A stretch of DNA of 64,000 nucleotides from Smittia aterrima (lineage: Eukaryota; Arthropoda; Insecta; Diptera; Chironomidae): NCBI GenBank assembly GCA_033063855.1, contig CP093831.1, forward strand, positions 5,952,001 to 6,016,000. The letters are read 5' to 3'. The notes under the pieces were generated by a model that was given only the letters and a program-made list of their open reading frames with translations, did not search any database and was not told the origin of the DNA. This document shows, in pieces, positions 12,041-25,800 of the stretch (the first letter of the stretch is position 1; every line of letters begins with the position of its first letter). The translations under genes and the position numbers were made by a program.

Positions 12041-13695
12041 AAAGGAGTTTCCTCTGCTAAAGAACTTAAAGCCTTTCAATACAAAGTGCATTGTCTGGCA
12101 AGAGCACAAAACCATCAAGTTCCAATCTAATAGTTTGTTTTTCTCATACTCTCATACTTTACATTATCTTTTCTTTATTTTCCAATGTTTTGTGTAAGTT
12201 CCTTATTTACATTATTCGGTCAATAAGATTTATATAAATTTACAAAGAGTTCGTCCCGTTCAAAACAAATCAACTTTGTGACGGGCGAGCAAAATAGTCT
12301 TGAACAGCGGAAAATTTATCAGCGCAAATGCAATTGCATTTTATCTTCAGATTTGTTTTTCTAGGAAGGAGGAAGATGCTTTTTCTTAAGCTCTCGAGAA
12401 CTCTTCACTACTCATTTTGAAGCTCCAAGCTTTCGCAGACTGAAGCTGATGTTAACAGCGATATGAAACAATTCAGAGGGGATAGGCTGAAGCTTAAAGG
12501 GCCGAACCTTTCAAATAAAGCTTCAATTTCTTTTGATATCGCAATCATTATAGACCGGCTACACTTAGGATGCAATAATTTGGATATTCATTCGTATTTT
12601 TCATTCCTTCGTTAATGTTATCTTAAATAAATCATTCAACAATATTTCTCGGGAGTCTTCATTGAGCTGCGTTTTCAAGGGATTCTGATAATAAATTATT
12701 TGAAGTACAAATTTGTAACGCAAATTACTCAACGCTCGACCACTTCAAGCAACCTGAAGATGATGTGATGGAAGTCGAATTGAAAATAATGGTTCCAGCC
12801 CATAAATCAAAGGTAAAACGGGTTAGATGAGGTGACAGAACTTCCTTTCGCGATTTTCTCGATGGAATAAAAGTTTGCGACTGCTCAGCTTAGAAAAGAG
12901 CTTTTCTTATGTTTCTTAAGGTTCCAAAAAAGTTGGATTTATCCTGCATTGTTCCTCATTTTCGTTTTCACAGTGCTGCTTGTGCTTAACTTTTCTCGCA
13001 TCTATAAAACGTACAAACCGCTTTAGAAATTATTGTTGCGAAAAACATTTCTCGCTCTTTTTTTGTGTTTTCTTTTTTGTTGAACAGAAATTCATTTTGA
13101 GGAAATTAAATTTCTCAAGAGAAATGAATTTACAACGAGATTTTATTAAGAGCAATCGGGGACCATCAGTTGGCTATGTCAATTTCATTTGATTTCCTGT
13201 AATTACGGTTTCGAAAGCTTTTTTTTCTGTATTGACGAATGGTCCTCCCACTTTAATTAAAACATCGATTTCCACCGCTTTGTTGGCGCTTTTGTTTCAC
13301 AATTAGAAGTTTAGTTTGTTACATTACACTTTTCCATTCATAAGTTTCTGTTTGTGAAATGATTTTCTTTGTTGTAGACATTTTCCACGAACGAGCCGCC
13401 CGGAAAAATTGTTTTCTTTTCATTACAAAATTTTTATCTAAATGAATTTCCTTTGAATCCAATTCACGATCGACATCGTATGCTTCGTCAGAGTCAAAAT
13501 ATTGTTCCTGACTTTTCTCATACTTTTGAGCAATTAAAAATGTTTCAAAAGCACTTCTCTTCCGTCAAGATAATAATATTCGCTAAAATGAAAACAGTGC
13601 TTCTTGCAAATTCGACATTTGAACAGAGAAAACTTTTCATTCTATACTTTTTGCTGCCGTGAATAACGACGAAGCCTCTCACAATCCAAATTGAG
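12041..13695. other. Convergent intergenic spacer, CSN3 to Pka-R1
   Basis: About 1.65 kb of AT-rich DNA between two convergent 3' ends. I see no conserved reading frame or RNA gene in it. Confidence 0.6.
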
Positions 13696-13701
13696 TTTAT
13701 T
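13696..13701 (-). terminator. Pka-R1 candidate polyadenylation signal
   Basis: TTTATT on the plus strand reads AATAAA on the minus strand, 195 bp past the Pka-R1 stop codon. Confidence 0.5.
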
Positions 13702-13896
13702 ATGCAAATCAAGACAAACTTTAGTCTCGCATATAATAATTAAGCAAAGTTCAAGCTACATAAGAGTTAATAATTTATAAGAAATTTCTTGTTATGCGGA
13801 GTTTTCGTTCCTGACATTGACGAAAGAAAATAAATTAAAGGTTAATCATAAATTAAATGTTCTATTCGCTGATCGTGCACTTGTAGCGAAAATCTC

Positions 13897-16800
13897 TTAG
13901 ACGGATAAGGAGACAAAGCTGTTGTATTGAGTGATGTTGCGCTTAAGAATATCGGCACAAAGCCCAAGGACTCGCTCGAATCTAGCGCGATCCAGTTTGA
14001 CACATTTAAGAGGCGAGCGTGCGATGACTGTGGCAGCACGTGGGCGATCCAAGAGCAATGCAATCTCCCCGAAGTAGTCGGATGGTCCCAAGCGTCCAAC
14101 TTCTGATGGCTCTTCGTTCTAAACAAAACAATGAAAAGGAAAAGTTTTAATTTCATTTGCGTTTACATTAAAGGTTTGTCTTCTCACTTCTCCTCTTTGC
14201 TGCAAGACAGTCGCACAACCTTCAACGATAATAAAGAAGTCGTTTCCGGGCTCGCCTTGCTTTACAATCGTCTCGCCATCTTCAAAGCTTACGGTCTCCA
14301 AAGCATCAGCAACTGTCAGGCGTTCCCATTTATCTAAACTTTCTAATATTGATACACGCGACAGGAACTCATCGTACATTTTCCGTTTTCGGATTGTTGA
14401 TCCCATCAATATTCTACGATATGAGTCGCGGTCGATTCCCCAAAGCTTAACGTCGGTCTTTGCACGAACCTTAGAAAGACGAAGGATGTGAATGACTTAT
14501 GAGGAGGGAAAGTTTATGAAAGGGACTTACTGTCGCCGCTCGTGGTGTTCCGTAGATGAGAGCGAGCTCTCCGAAGCTTCCACCTTCTCCAATTGTCGTC
14601 ACCAACTCTGAATTCACAAAGACCTGAAAGAGTAATCAAATTTAGAAAAAAAAACTTTTTCTTTTAAAAGTAACTTCCGACTCCGAGTCATCAGACATCA
14701 ACAAATTTAATTACTAAACCCCGAATAACTTGTTTGCGGTAGAAACTTTTTAGGAGACAGAAACTTTTCCTTTGATTTAAATTTTTGTGAAAAGTTTGAG
14801 GCCAATGAATAACTTTTAATGCCTAACCAACCTCAACTTCGCCTTGATCAAGTACGTAGAAGTTATCGCCTTCGTCTCCTTGCTGAATGATAGCTTCTCC
14901 AGGCAGGCAATTGAACGGGAACATTGCGTCAAAGATATCCGAGCGTTCGTTTTCATCTAAATGCGAGAAGAGCACGTTTTTGCCAATTGCTTTCGCAAGT
15001 GCGGCCATCGTTTTGTAATCTTTCGGGACAACCTATGATTGATAGAAAATGTCAGAAGAAATCCAATTAGTCGACAGGTTTGAGCTTACTTTTTTGACAT
15101 AGCTAGTTGCATCTTCTTCGGTCACTGGCTCCGCTGAGAAAGCACCACGTCTCCTAACTGGTGGTTGCGAAGATGGCGGCATCGGACTTAAGTCTTCACA
15201 GTCATCGGGACTCGTCGCCTGTTGTTTGTTTGCATCTAATTTGGCTTGTTCCTGCAACAAGAATAAAAATCGAATGGCACGTTTAAATTTTTTTGTTGAC
15301 TCATTTCCATTTAAATAAAAAATTTCAAAGTTTAAAGAGCTCGGATGAATAGGAATTTGCTTGTTTTTGCTAACGAGGGAAGTCACATCATTGGCTCATC
15401 TCAAATAAAAGAAAACAATCACAATGACGCAATGAATATTAATAGAATCTTAATTGGATGTTAAACGTTGCAATCAATGAAGCTCGTTTAATTGAAAGAT
15501 GGAAAGTGTTTCAAGTTTTTGCGTCGCTACTTCATAAATCAATTAATTTCTCAACTTGAAAGAAAGAATTGATCAAAAGATAAAGAAATTTCCGAATGAG
15601 ATATCAAGGTTAAGCATCTGGGAATGTGCCAATCAATTTTTCTCTGTTATCTATGTGAAAGACCTTCAAGCCATGAACATTAATAAATTGTCGACCTTTT
15701 AATTTCAGAAGAAACCTTCTGTTGATGAAATAATAACGAAAGCCAGAGACACTAAAGTCAGAGAGACAATTGGACCTTTCAATTAATTAAGCTCTTTTTG
15801 TTCGTCAGCTAATGGCTGCCTAATGGTTTCTCCGAAACGAGGAGCATATAATTAATTAATTCGATTGAAAGAGATACTCGCCATTCTCATCGTTGTTAAA
15901 GATCCTTGACTTTTCAATTTCAATCATCAACTCAAAAATTTTAACTCACTTGAGTTTTATATAGAAGCCAAACAACTCATGAAAGTTTTCCAATAACGAG
16001 AACATCTCGCGAAAAGCTTTTAATCTTCTTCGTAAGCTCCTGTCTAACTTGGAAGGAAGGATTTTCTATTATTAAAATAACTCGAGATCTCTGATCTTCC
16101 CCATGCAATCTAAAGAACTTGGAATTAAACTCTCGTCAGCAATGAGTGTTTTCATTTTCCACGAAGCTTTACATCAACAACCAACTCATTCAGAGCTTTC
16201 AACATTACTTCGAATAACTCAGAGCCAATGACGTCTGAGGAAAATTCGGAACGTAATTAGAGAACCGAAATAGTTTCAATTTCTCTATAAATTAGGAAAA
16301 GTAATTAAAATTTAAGTGGAACGATGATGACGATGTTGGATTTTAATGAATTCCAATGATTTTAACTCGGCAGTTGGTTTTATTTAAAGCACTTGCTGGT
16401 TGTGCTGTGTGCATGTTAATAAAATTTATAAACTCTTAATTTATTCAAATTTCGTCAGTCGAGAATTTCTATTTAACTCAGTTCAAGAGAATTTTTCATG
16501 AAAAATTCAACATAAATGTTGTTGCTTTAATCCCACACGAACCGTAAACAACGCCGATGGAGTACAACGAAAACTCGTTTCATCTTTCCTCTGAGACTTG
16601 TTGCTGGATGTGACGAAACACACTTAACGGAGCATCGATTAAAAATCGCCCCTCATTACGTGAACTCACATGATGAAAAATGCGGATACTTGTTGGATGT
16701 GAAAAGAGAATTTTCCTTTCACACCTTAAACGTATTCCACCCATGGTCCCATAAATATTTGTGAAACTCGTGGGAGCGCCTGAAGGAGTTTCAACTTTGA

Positions 16801-19800
16801 CATTCCCGTAAATTAATTTTATTTCAGTGGCCTCATTTTCTGCCATAAGATCCAGAGGAAACTCGACATATGTACACAGCTCATTTTCTATTTGGATGGC
16901 TTTCCAATCCCGATGCGATACACAGATTTTTAATGAAAAATTCACTCGCAAGTAGGAGGTTTGCCAACATGCTCGAGCTTCACATTATCGCAATTAAATC
17001 CTTTGAACTTTTTAGCTTCGAATGATTGCAAAAAACTATTTTTCATGTGGAAAAGCTTTCAGAGGCTTGCGGTGATTCACGGCGGGATGTTTGAACATGA
17101 AATGTGCATTAAGAGAGTTTTTAAATCATTCTAGCGATTGAAAAGCAATCCGAAGATAATCAAATTGACATTGTCGTCTACAACTCATTCTGAAGTCTAC
17201 AAGCTGTTCGAGTGCAATCGAAGAAAAATAGTTGATGTCAAAAAGGCGCCAATTGTTTTTATGATGACGCAAGCAAAACGAATTACAAAGACAGCGGCAC
17301 GCTTCGAAGTCGTCAATTTTTATTGTCGTTGGAAATATTAAAAAGAAATTTATGAAAATTGGTTTTTTTTTCAAGATTCACCAGAAAATTGATTCAAATG
17401 CAAAGAATTTTTTATAAACACGAAACATGAAAGATTTTCAGTGGAAAATGCAAAAATATTTTCGTGAATCGTTAACTTTTCATGAATTCATTCTTTTTTT
17501 TGCTTCTCATCATTTATTTATTTCGGAGAATTTTCATCAACTCATTCGGGTTTTCCAATGAATTTTCACACGCATCGTTAGTCAGAAACCGAGAATAAAA
17601 AAACCCGTCGCTCAATTCTCTACGATCAGATAAACGAAATGAAACTGTTTGATTATTTCAAGCGCACGCCATAAAGTTCACATCACAACCACAGAATTTA
17701 AATGAAACTTTAAATTAAATGTTTCAAACAAAGCTTTCATCACAATCAAATGCAATTGCTTTAGGATAATTGAAATCGATGTTAGAGCGAAACGAGAGAG
17801 ACAGTTTGACTCCAATTCCAAATTTTAATTGAACAAGATTTGCATGATACCGTTAACAAAGGCTTGTATCGTGCATGGAGTTGTCAGTGTTATCGCACAT
17901 TTCGAATGCAGAATTCGTTATTTAAAACACAGCTGCTGCTCAAAAACAGAAAAACCAAACAGCTTGTTATGAAAGCTCGCACATCCCCAACCCGCATCTT
18001 CCGAGAATTTTCATGAAAACTTTTGCCATGTTGTCGACCTTTTAAATAATCATTAGGCATCCCATTTATTCCTTTCCTAAAGGTTTGTTGACGAACGCCA
18101 CATACCGGATATTGGATGGAAAAATCAAATTCCGAGAAGACGAAGCTACTGACGTTTCCGTCGCAAGGTTTCAGCGGATTTCTCTTCCTTTCAATTCTTT
18201 TTAGGAGAGATATTCAGCGAAAGTGCTCTTAAAAGAGAAATCTCGGAAATCTGTTTTCGTCTGAATCAATTTGTGTAAATAATCGCGAAACCAAACTGCT
18301 CCCATTACGCCCGATGAATTGAATTAACGGCCAAGTGTCACACAAAATAGCAATACGAACACTAACCATGTCGCATAATCCATTTAGCTACGAGAGGTGG
18401 AGAGGAGCATTGAAGTAGTAAATTCTCATCGTGTCATGCTTGTAATCAAAGAAAATTTTATTATCAAATCTACTGACGGCTTTGTCGCATTGATTTTCCT
18501 GAAGGAAGGAGCGAATTATACATAGCACGCGCGTTTTGATTAAATTTATATTGTTTCATGACGGCACACTCGCCTTTTCGGACAAAACTATTTATAGAGT
18601 CGATCTTTATGTGCGAAGGCATTTACTGAAAAAAAAAGCGACAGCGTTTGTTGATTTCAATTTGGAATGTTTTTGGCACGAGCGGGTGAATGGAAGTGCG
18701 CGATGTTAAAATGTTTTCATTTTTTGTTTTGGGAAAACTTCTGAAGTTGCCACTTAAGGGTTAATTAATGATTTAATGATAAAACCCTCTGTCTCTCTCT
18801 CACAGCTGTTGCGATAAGAAATATTGAAAGTTGCTGAGGCGTTAAGACTTCAAGAGCCGACAATAATTGAAAGGAAAAATTATTTTTAGATGAGAAAAGT
18901 TATAAAGTTTTATTAATAATTTTCCACTTCTTTACCTCACTCATTTTCCACGATTAATTTTTCAGTTCTGACGATGTCGGTGAGTTGATATTTTTCTTCT
19001 ATTTTTAATTTCTTCAAAAGTAGAAGTGACAATGTCTTCTCTTTTTTCCTTTCAGATAATTTTCAACAACACAAACTTCTGCGGTTTATCACGTAAATTT
19101 TCTGTTTCTCCTCAAAGTTCTCACTTTTATTTTCAGACAGTCAACTTTGCTTGTTCAACTAATTTGTCAACAGAACTTTTTAAAAGAAAAGCACAGAATA
19201 AAAATTGTGTCACTAACACTTTTACTTATAAAACAAATCAAGACGACTCCTTTGAGTCTCTCTCAAGCAAATCGTTCGACCGATAATTGACTGCAGATAT
19301 TGTCAAATGTGTCACTAATGTTATTGTAATCTTCGTCGTGTTTACAATCTCCGTCGTGTTTACAATCTCCGTCTAATGTCAATTGCCGGTCAATCGTATG
19401 CTCACGTACTCTTATCACTTTTCAGTTCCAACTACTTTGAAGGTATCTCAACGAGTGAGAAAAATTTATTGCTCACTTGAACTGCTCACGTCCGACAATA
19501 ACGAGAATGAGCGCGAAACTGAAGTGAAATATTGTGAATGGAGAAGAAAAATCTTTGTCTCGAGAACGGAGCTACTCACAGAATAACAGAAAAAAAATAA
19601 AGTTTAAATATTTTTCCCACACGAATCTCTCATCGTTCGCGACACGAAACATTTTCCGTCGCTCGGGCGCTCCAAGTCAAACACCAACACAGATAAAAGA
19701 AGCAGAGGAGAACATTGTTGCTGAGTGTGAAACGGCTGTCAGACTTAGGATAACTTTGGCATTAAGTGAACGTTTCAGCGACCGAACAGCAGAAGAGGAG

Positions 19801-22800
19801 TTTGGCAAAATGAAAGAGAGAGTTAATGAGAAAACTTTATGAATCGTGAAAGGAATGGAAACTTAAGAATAAAATATTTTATTCATCACTGAAATGAATA
19901 TTCATGCAATTATGAGTCGCCCAAGGAAATCGGAGTGGAAATAAATTTCCAATCATTCGTTGTCCAAGAAAATATTCTTCGACGAATTCTTGGTAAAAAA
20001 AGTAATGAATTCATTGAATTGAATTCAATAATAAAAGCTTACTTGAAAATGAAGGATAAAGACGATGTTTATCACAATTTTGCATTCATGCGAACAGAAC
20101 AGGAAAGAAGAAAATCTCAATTGCTTAGCAGCGACTGAGATTTCCCCTAAACATCCTTTCACAAAAATGAAATGATTTAATCATCAAGCGAACAATTTTG
20201 TCATCAAACCATCATTATTCATAAGAAAGCAGGAAAGAAAAAACTTCCACCCTCTGTTGCCGTCTGAAGCTCATTGAATATTTAAAAGCTTCCATCAAAA
20301 TTCCATTCGGAACAAATAATGAAGACACGATAGAAAGGAATCAAGTGAAAATGAGATTGTTCTATACAACAGCTCGCCTATTATCTCATTTACACGTCAC
20401 CATCGTTATTTGCCTTCAAATTACAACCCACAACCACTTCGTCATCAGAAATCTTTTCGGATCAATTTCATTTGATTATGCGTGGAAATGTTTTCCAACA
20501 TTAACTAACGATAAAGAGCTCAGTCTCGAAGACGAGGGCGTATGTGACATTAACCCGACACGAAGCGTTGAACAGAATATGGAAACCTTCTTTGTTGGAC
20601 ATGTGTAGAAGCTCTCACTAGAAAATAAAATCAAATCGAAGATCTTTTGAAGTGCAAACACGTCCAGCACTTCAATCAATAAATAGAAAAGTTTCCGAAA
20701 TCGTAATAAAGGGAACGTCACTAAACGTTAAAATTGGAACATAAGTGAGCTCTGTCATTAATGATTAAGGATGATATGACGACAATAAAAGCTTACAAAA
20801 GTGGAGAAAGCACATTAAGGACACGCGTTGAACTCTCAATATTAACTTTTCGAACACCAATTCATCATCATAAACATTCGTTTCCAATTCTAAATCAAGC
20901 ACTGCACTCAAACACAAAGCGGATCCGATGCCGAACACTTCAATCATAAAGATGATTGATTCCTCGTCGCTCCTCATTTCACTTCACCTTGAGATCCAAT
21001 CGATCATTGTCAGCGAGGATTGCTCGTAGGCGATTGTGTTAGACGATAAATTGCCAATTAATTAGAAAAAGGAAACAAGCCTTTCCGTAAATCGACAGTG
21101 ACCTAGGTGAGTTGTATGATATTAGGCCGCGGCAACTTGATGGACAGGAAAACAAGTTTACAGTTGTGGTTGAAAGAAGCTATTTGTAGCAAGAGCCAAT
21201 TAAGTTATGCTTCGATAACAAGCGACCCTCACCCTGAAATATGATTTGGTTTGTTTACCAAGCTCATTACCTCAGGGAAAGTTATATTGAAAAGGGAAAC
21301 ATCTTTGCCCTAGTGACCGTCATCTAACAAAGCTCGCGGCAAATTTCTAACAACAAGACATAATATCGCACCATCATCTGATGACAGGATATCATGAAAG
21401 AACCTTAAACAACAATCAAACTCACCAGAGGCAGAGTCAGCATCGTTTGTTTCTTTTTCAATTAACTTCTTCCGACGCAAATTCACAAGTTTTGCCAAAA
21501 GTTTCTTTCTTTCGTAGTTTTAACAAGCGTTTAGTTTTGTCTTAGTTTTGAATGTCAGTAACCGAATTCGATAAGCTGTAATTGCGTTACAAATATCAAA
21601 CAACAGTAATTTCTATGTTAAACGAAACGATAGTCATCGGCGAAGAAAATTGCTTTTTGTCTAAAAACTTTTTCGAGCTTTTTCCATTGAAAGGCATTTA
21701 TCGCGTGAAAGGAAGTGGAAAATGCGATCAAATCAGAACCAAGACGAATTTCCCGCGACATTCCTTTTAGCAGCTAAAAACCAAATGTCTAAGGAGATCA
21801 GAGAAGGCTCGTCGAGCATTTCAACACGAGAAGCTCGAGCTCACAGTGAAATGTAATCAATGATTGACTCGATACGCCCTTGAGACAAAAAAATTCCTTC
21901 GTGGAAGACGTGAATTTCTTTTCTACGCCAGGCACCGATTACCCGCACGCAGTTTGAGTTGAAACCCGTCGATTATTCTCCCATCTCCATCAATTTTCAC
22001 ACCCATAAAGCAGTCTCCGCTTTTGAAGGATTTCACAAAGAACTCGAAAAAGAAAAGAAAACGTCGCAGTCTACTCTTCTCTTTCAACCTCACAACTAAT
22101 CATCAACAACCACAACCTCAAGTTTCTCCAGCAAGTTTTTCGCTGACGTCAATGGAATGAGGAACACGAACGTTTTTGACATTCTTTTGCTTTTTCCTCT
22201 GTTGCTGCTTGTTGGCTTTTCATGATCCATTAAAGCCTAGCTTTTGCATGCGTGACTTCACAATTCAACTAATCTTCCTCCTGTTAAGCTTCAAATATTT
22301 GAACTTTAAAAGCTCCTGAGCTTCAAAACCCGGAGAGCCTTAAGAGTTCTCTCCCCAACTTTTCATAATGTCATTCTGCCCAACCCAAAGCTTAATATTA
22401 TTTCAATTAAATAAAGTCTTTTAGAAAATTCAACCATAAGCACGAGCAGTTCAAAATATTTTTTTGAAGAATTGTTTTTCTTATGTTTAAAAGTTCGCTG
22501 AAGCACCTCAATGCTTTGAAGCATGCACAACATTTTCTCCTCTCCCTTCATAAACTTTTCTATGCCCTCGAGATATTGAATTTGCATAAGCAAGATATCA
22601 AGGAAGCTAAAGCTGAGCAACAAGAAGCTTGATTGCTGCCAGCGTCTGCTGCAGAAGATTTATATGAGATCAAGCATGTAGGAGTAGAAAGATGAATCGG
22701 AGCATTAAGTTTCTGTAATTGCGGAGATATCTACTGAGAAGATTCTACTCTTTAATTAATAGAAATCTGTTAGCTGTCATGATCCGAGCTTAGCTCTATA

Positions 22801-25800
22801 ATACATCAAGTGCAAACTGTGATGAAGGTTTATTGTTTACGAGATAAATTAAAATTCTCTGGGATTAAAATGACACTTTTTGTTCGAAAATGAACATTAA
22901 ACTCAACTGTTGTCTGAGCGACAGCAATAAAAACCATTACCGCCAGTTTCAAACCCTTTTTGTTTACTATGCGATCGAGAATGACTTTGTTTTTGTACTG
23001 TGGATATTGAATGGGTAAATAAGCTCGTCCGGAAAATATTGGAGTAACACGCACAATGCGACATCGATACGTTTTACTACTTCCCTTGTTTCTCACTTTA
23101 TTGTCTACGGATTTCGGCTCTAATCATCTCATTGAATTGAATATACGGATGAGCTTTAATGAAAATAAACTTTGAGCCTTTTTCTTTTCTCCTTCGTTCC
23201 TGATCTCTATCACAAACTTTCTCTTCTCTCTTCCCCAGAAATTATTTCATTTCTCATGAAAGCAGAGACAAATCTGCAGATAAAAACCGAGACGAAGCTT
23301 TTGTTGGGTGTGGGGGAAGTAATGACGTCGTCTCTGTATGCAATACGACACGAGAGAGACTTGCTAAAGAAAAAGGTCAAGGTAGAGAGCGCCAGTCATA
23401 GAATAAGTCAAAGGAGCTTTTATGTCGATCTTTGAATGACAGCCATTAACTTTTTTTGTTTTCCTTTTATATTTTGCTATTTACTGTCGTCGTTGTGGTT
23501 GAAAGCTCATTAAATGTTTCGCGTGCTTTAATTGCGTAGGATTTATTAGGCACGTCCACGAGTCTTCTTTTCACGCACGTTTCTTTGAACTCGTCCCGAT
23601 GCGGTTTATTTTCGTCGTTCACAACAAGAAAGTCTGTTAAAAATATTTTTGTTGTGTGTAGCTTCAAGCTTATAATTATTTCATTACTCTCTTTATCAAA
23701 ATGTCTGTTGCTGCTTATGGCTAGAAGCGTCTAAACAAATTTAAACAAAACAATAATAATCCCCAATAATCAAACTCGAGAGCAAACAGACATAAATATT
23801 TTATTTCGTAAAGGAGTTTAACCAACTTCCCTTGAGGAGCCTTGTTGAGTATGAAAAGGCAGCAGGCGGATGAGCTCAACTGGTGAATTCACACAAGCTG
23901 AATAGAAATTGATTTTCCTATTAAAGCATTAAATTCAATATTGGCGGTGCTTGAATCAAAGACGAGGAGGAATTTTCAAGAAATGAACGAGAAGTCGAAT
24001 TCAATGTGGGATTTACTCTAGAGTTGAATCAGATTGGCTTTTGATGCGAACCTATAATTTCGACATCAATTTCCCGAGAGCTTACGACCTTGGATTCAAG
24101 AAGAACTACGCAAAAGAAGCTCACAGGCGTAAAGGAAGCAAAGAAATATATTTTCTCCGGCTGGCAATTTATGCAGCACAAATATTTCTATCTATTCGTA
24201 TAAAGCTTTGCGAGTCTCTAGGAAATATGTTAATAACTGAAAGCTTTTATAGTCGACTGGATAAAATCGTAATGACTCGCCTAATTAATATCATTTCTCT
24301 CTCATGGATTTATGAGTGTAAATACGTCCACTTAATGGACATTTGCTGTAGAAGGAGCATAAATATGAAAAGGCAATTTCGATCGTCGTTAAGTCGAAAG
24401 CTCTGACAATTCTCGAGGAGATTTCTGCCTCAATTTCATTTAACGTGTCGAGGGTGTAAGCATGAAACATAATCGAAGTGCTGTGACCGTTCCAAGTCTC
24501 TTCCTTCTGCTTTTTTTCGTTCGATTTTATGTCAAATATTTGGGGGATTTTAATCCGAAGGAAAATGTGCTCTAATGGGGAACGTTATTGCCTTATCAAC
24601 ATTTGAAGTGGACGAAAAAAATTTTGAGAGGCGAAGTGAAAATTGCTTCATAAATATCCGTTTTTTTCTGGGCTCAAACAACGAAATTGTTTTCCTGACG
24701 ACAATTTTCAGTCCATTAAGCATTTAATAAAAATTGTCTCGCGCTGTCACAACGCCATATGCACATTGGAGCTTCGCTTCAACGTTAATTGCTTGAAAAT
24801 TTAAACGTCCGTTTGGAAAATTTCCATTTCTCACGAGATATCTTAAAGTCAAAGCTCTTGATCTCCAATTGGGGCCTTGAAATTTTCCGTCAACAAGCAA
24901 TTATAAAGGAAAAATATGTCACTGGCATGTTTGAGAAATCGATAATACAATTCTTCCCTCGCTACTTGAATGATTAATATAAAAATAGAGAAAAAAAAAC
25001 AATTTAATCCGCTTTAAAAGGCTGTTTTGAAGCTCCTCAAACGCTTTGTCATATCAAGCTGTCGTTGAGGACAAAAGGATCAATTTTCCATTCATGAGAA
25101 ATGTTTTCTCATGCTGAATTTTCCGATAAATTTCTGTATTGCTCTGTGAGATAGATTTTTTTTCCATTCTAGAGATTTCTTTTCTTATTTTTTTGTTACT
25201 CGATATGCTAAAACATTTGAGCTTGAGGATATTGTAAGTTTGTTCAAATTAAGCGTAAAACTTTTTGGCGTATTTTCTTCACTGATGACCCGTATTCGTT
25301 TCTTGCCGCTACTTGATTTATCGCATAATTTAATTCAGTTAATCTCATAAAGCTTTCATCGTGTTTGCATTTTTCCAGTTCCGCGCGACGGATGTTTATC
25401 TTACCCCACGTCAAAATGAAAAATTATAGCAATAAATCAAACATTCAGTTCAAAAACACACTTCGAAGAAACTGTTTTCTTCTTTGGCACACTCAATTTC
25501 CACTCGTCTTAAATGATTTGCATTCACTCGCAGACTTTCCAAGGAAAATAACTAAATCTTAATCGGATTCACGAGGAAATTCAATTAGTTCTTTACTTTC
25601 AAACGCTCACTTCAAACGTTATGCCTTAATCAATCATGAGAAAATGTTCCTTCAAGGCTTAATCAAGTTCACGAGAAACTCAGGCTTAATTCACTTGCCT
25701 ATTAATTTTCCTCCAAGAGCGAGCGAGAAAAATTTCAACTCTATGGCGTCACTGAATCGAGTATAATGAAAAATGATTTTTTGTCGAAAAGAGAGAAGGA

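Noticed and set aside
13842..14156. 104-codon minus-strand frame
   Set aside because: It is an out-of-frame shadow of the last Pka-R1 exon and runs through a real intron.
21310..21510. Minus-strand basic frame ending near a GTGAGT donor
   Set aside because: No ATG and no acceptor precede it before an in-frame stop, so it cannot be placed as a first or internal exon.
24041..24406. 121-codon plus-strand frame in the Pka-R1 intron
   Set aside because: Composition is that of random AT-rich DNA, there is no start context or splice support, and no family is recognised.
25093..25113. 8-bp stem hairpin CATGAGAA / TTCTCATG
   Set aside because: Same size class as other chance hairpins, with no conserved context visible.
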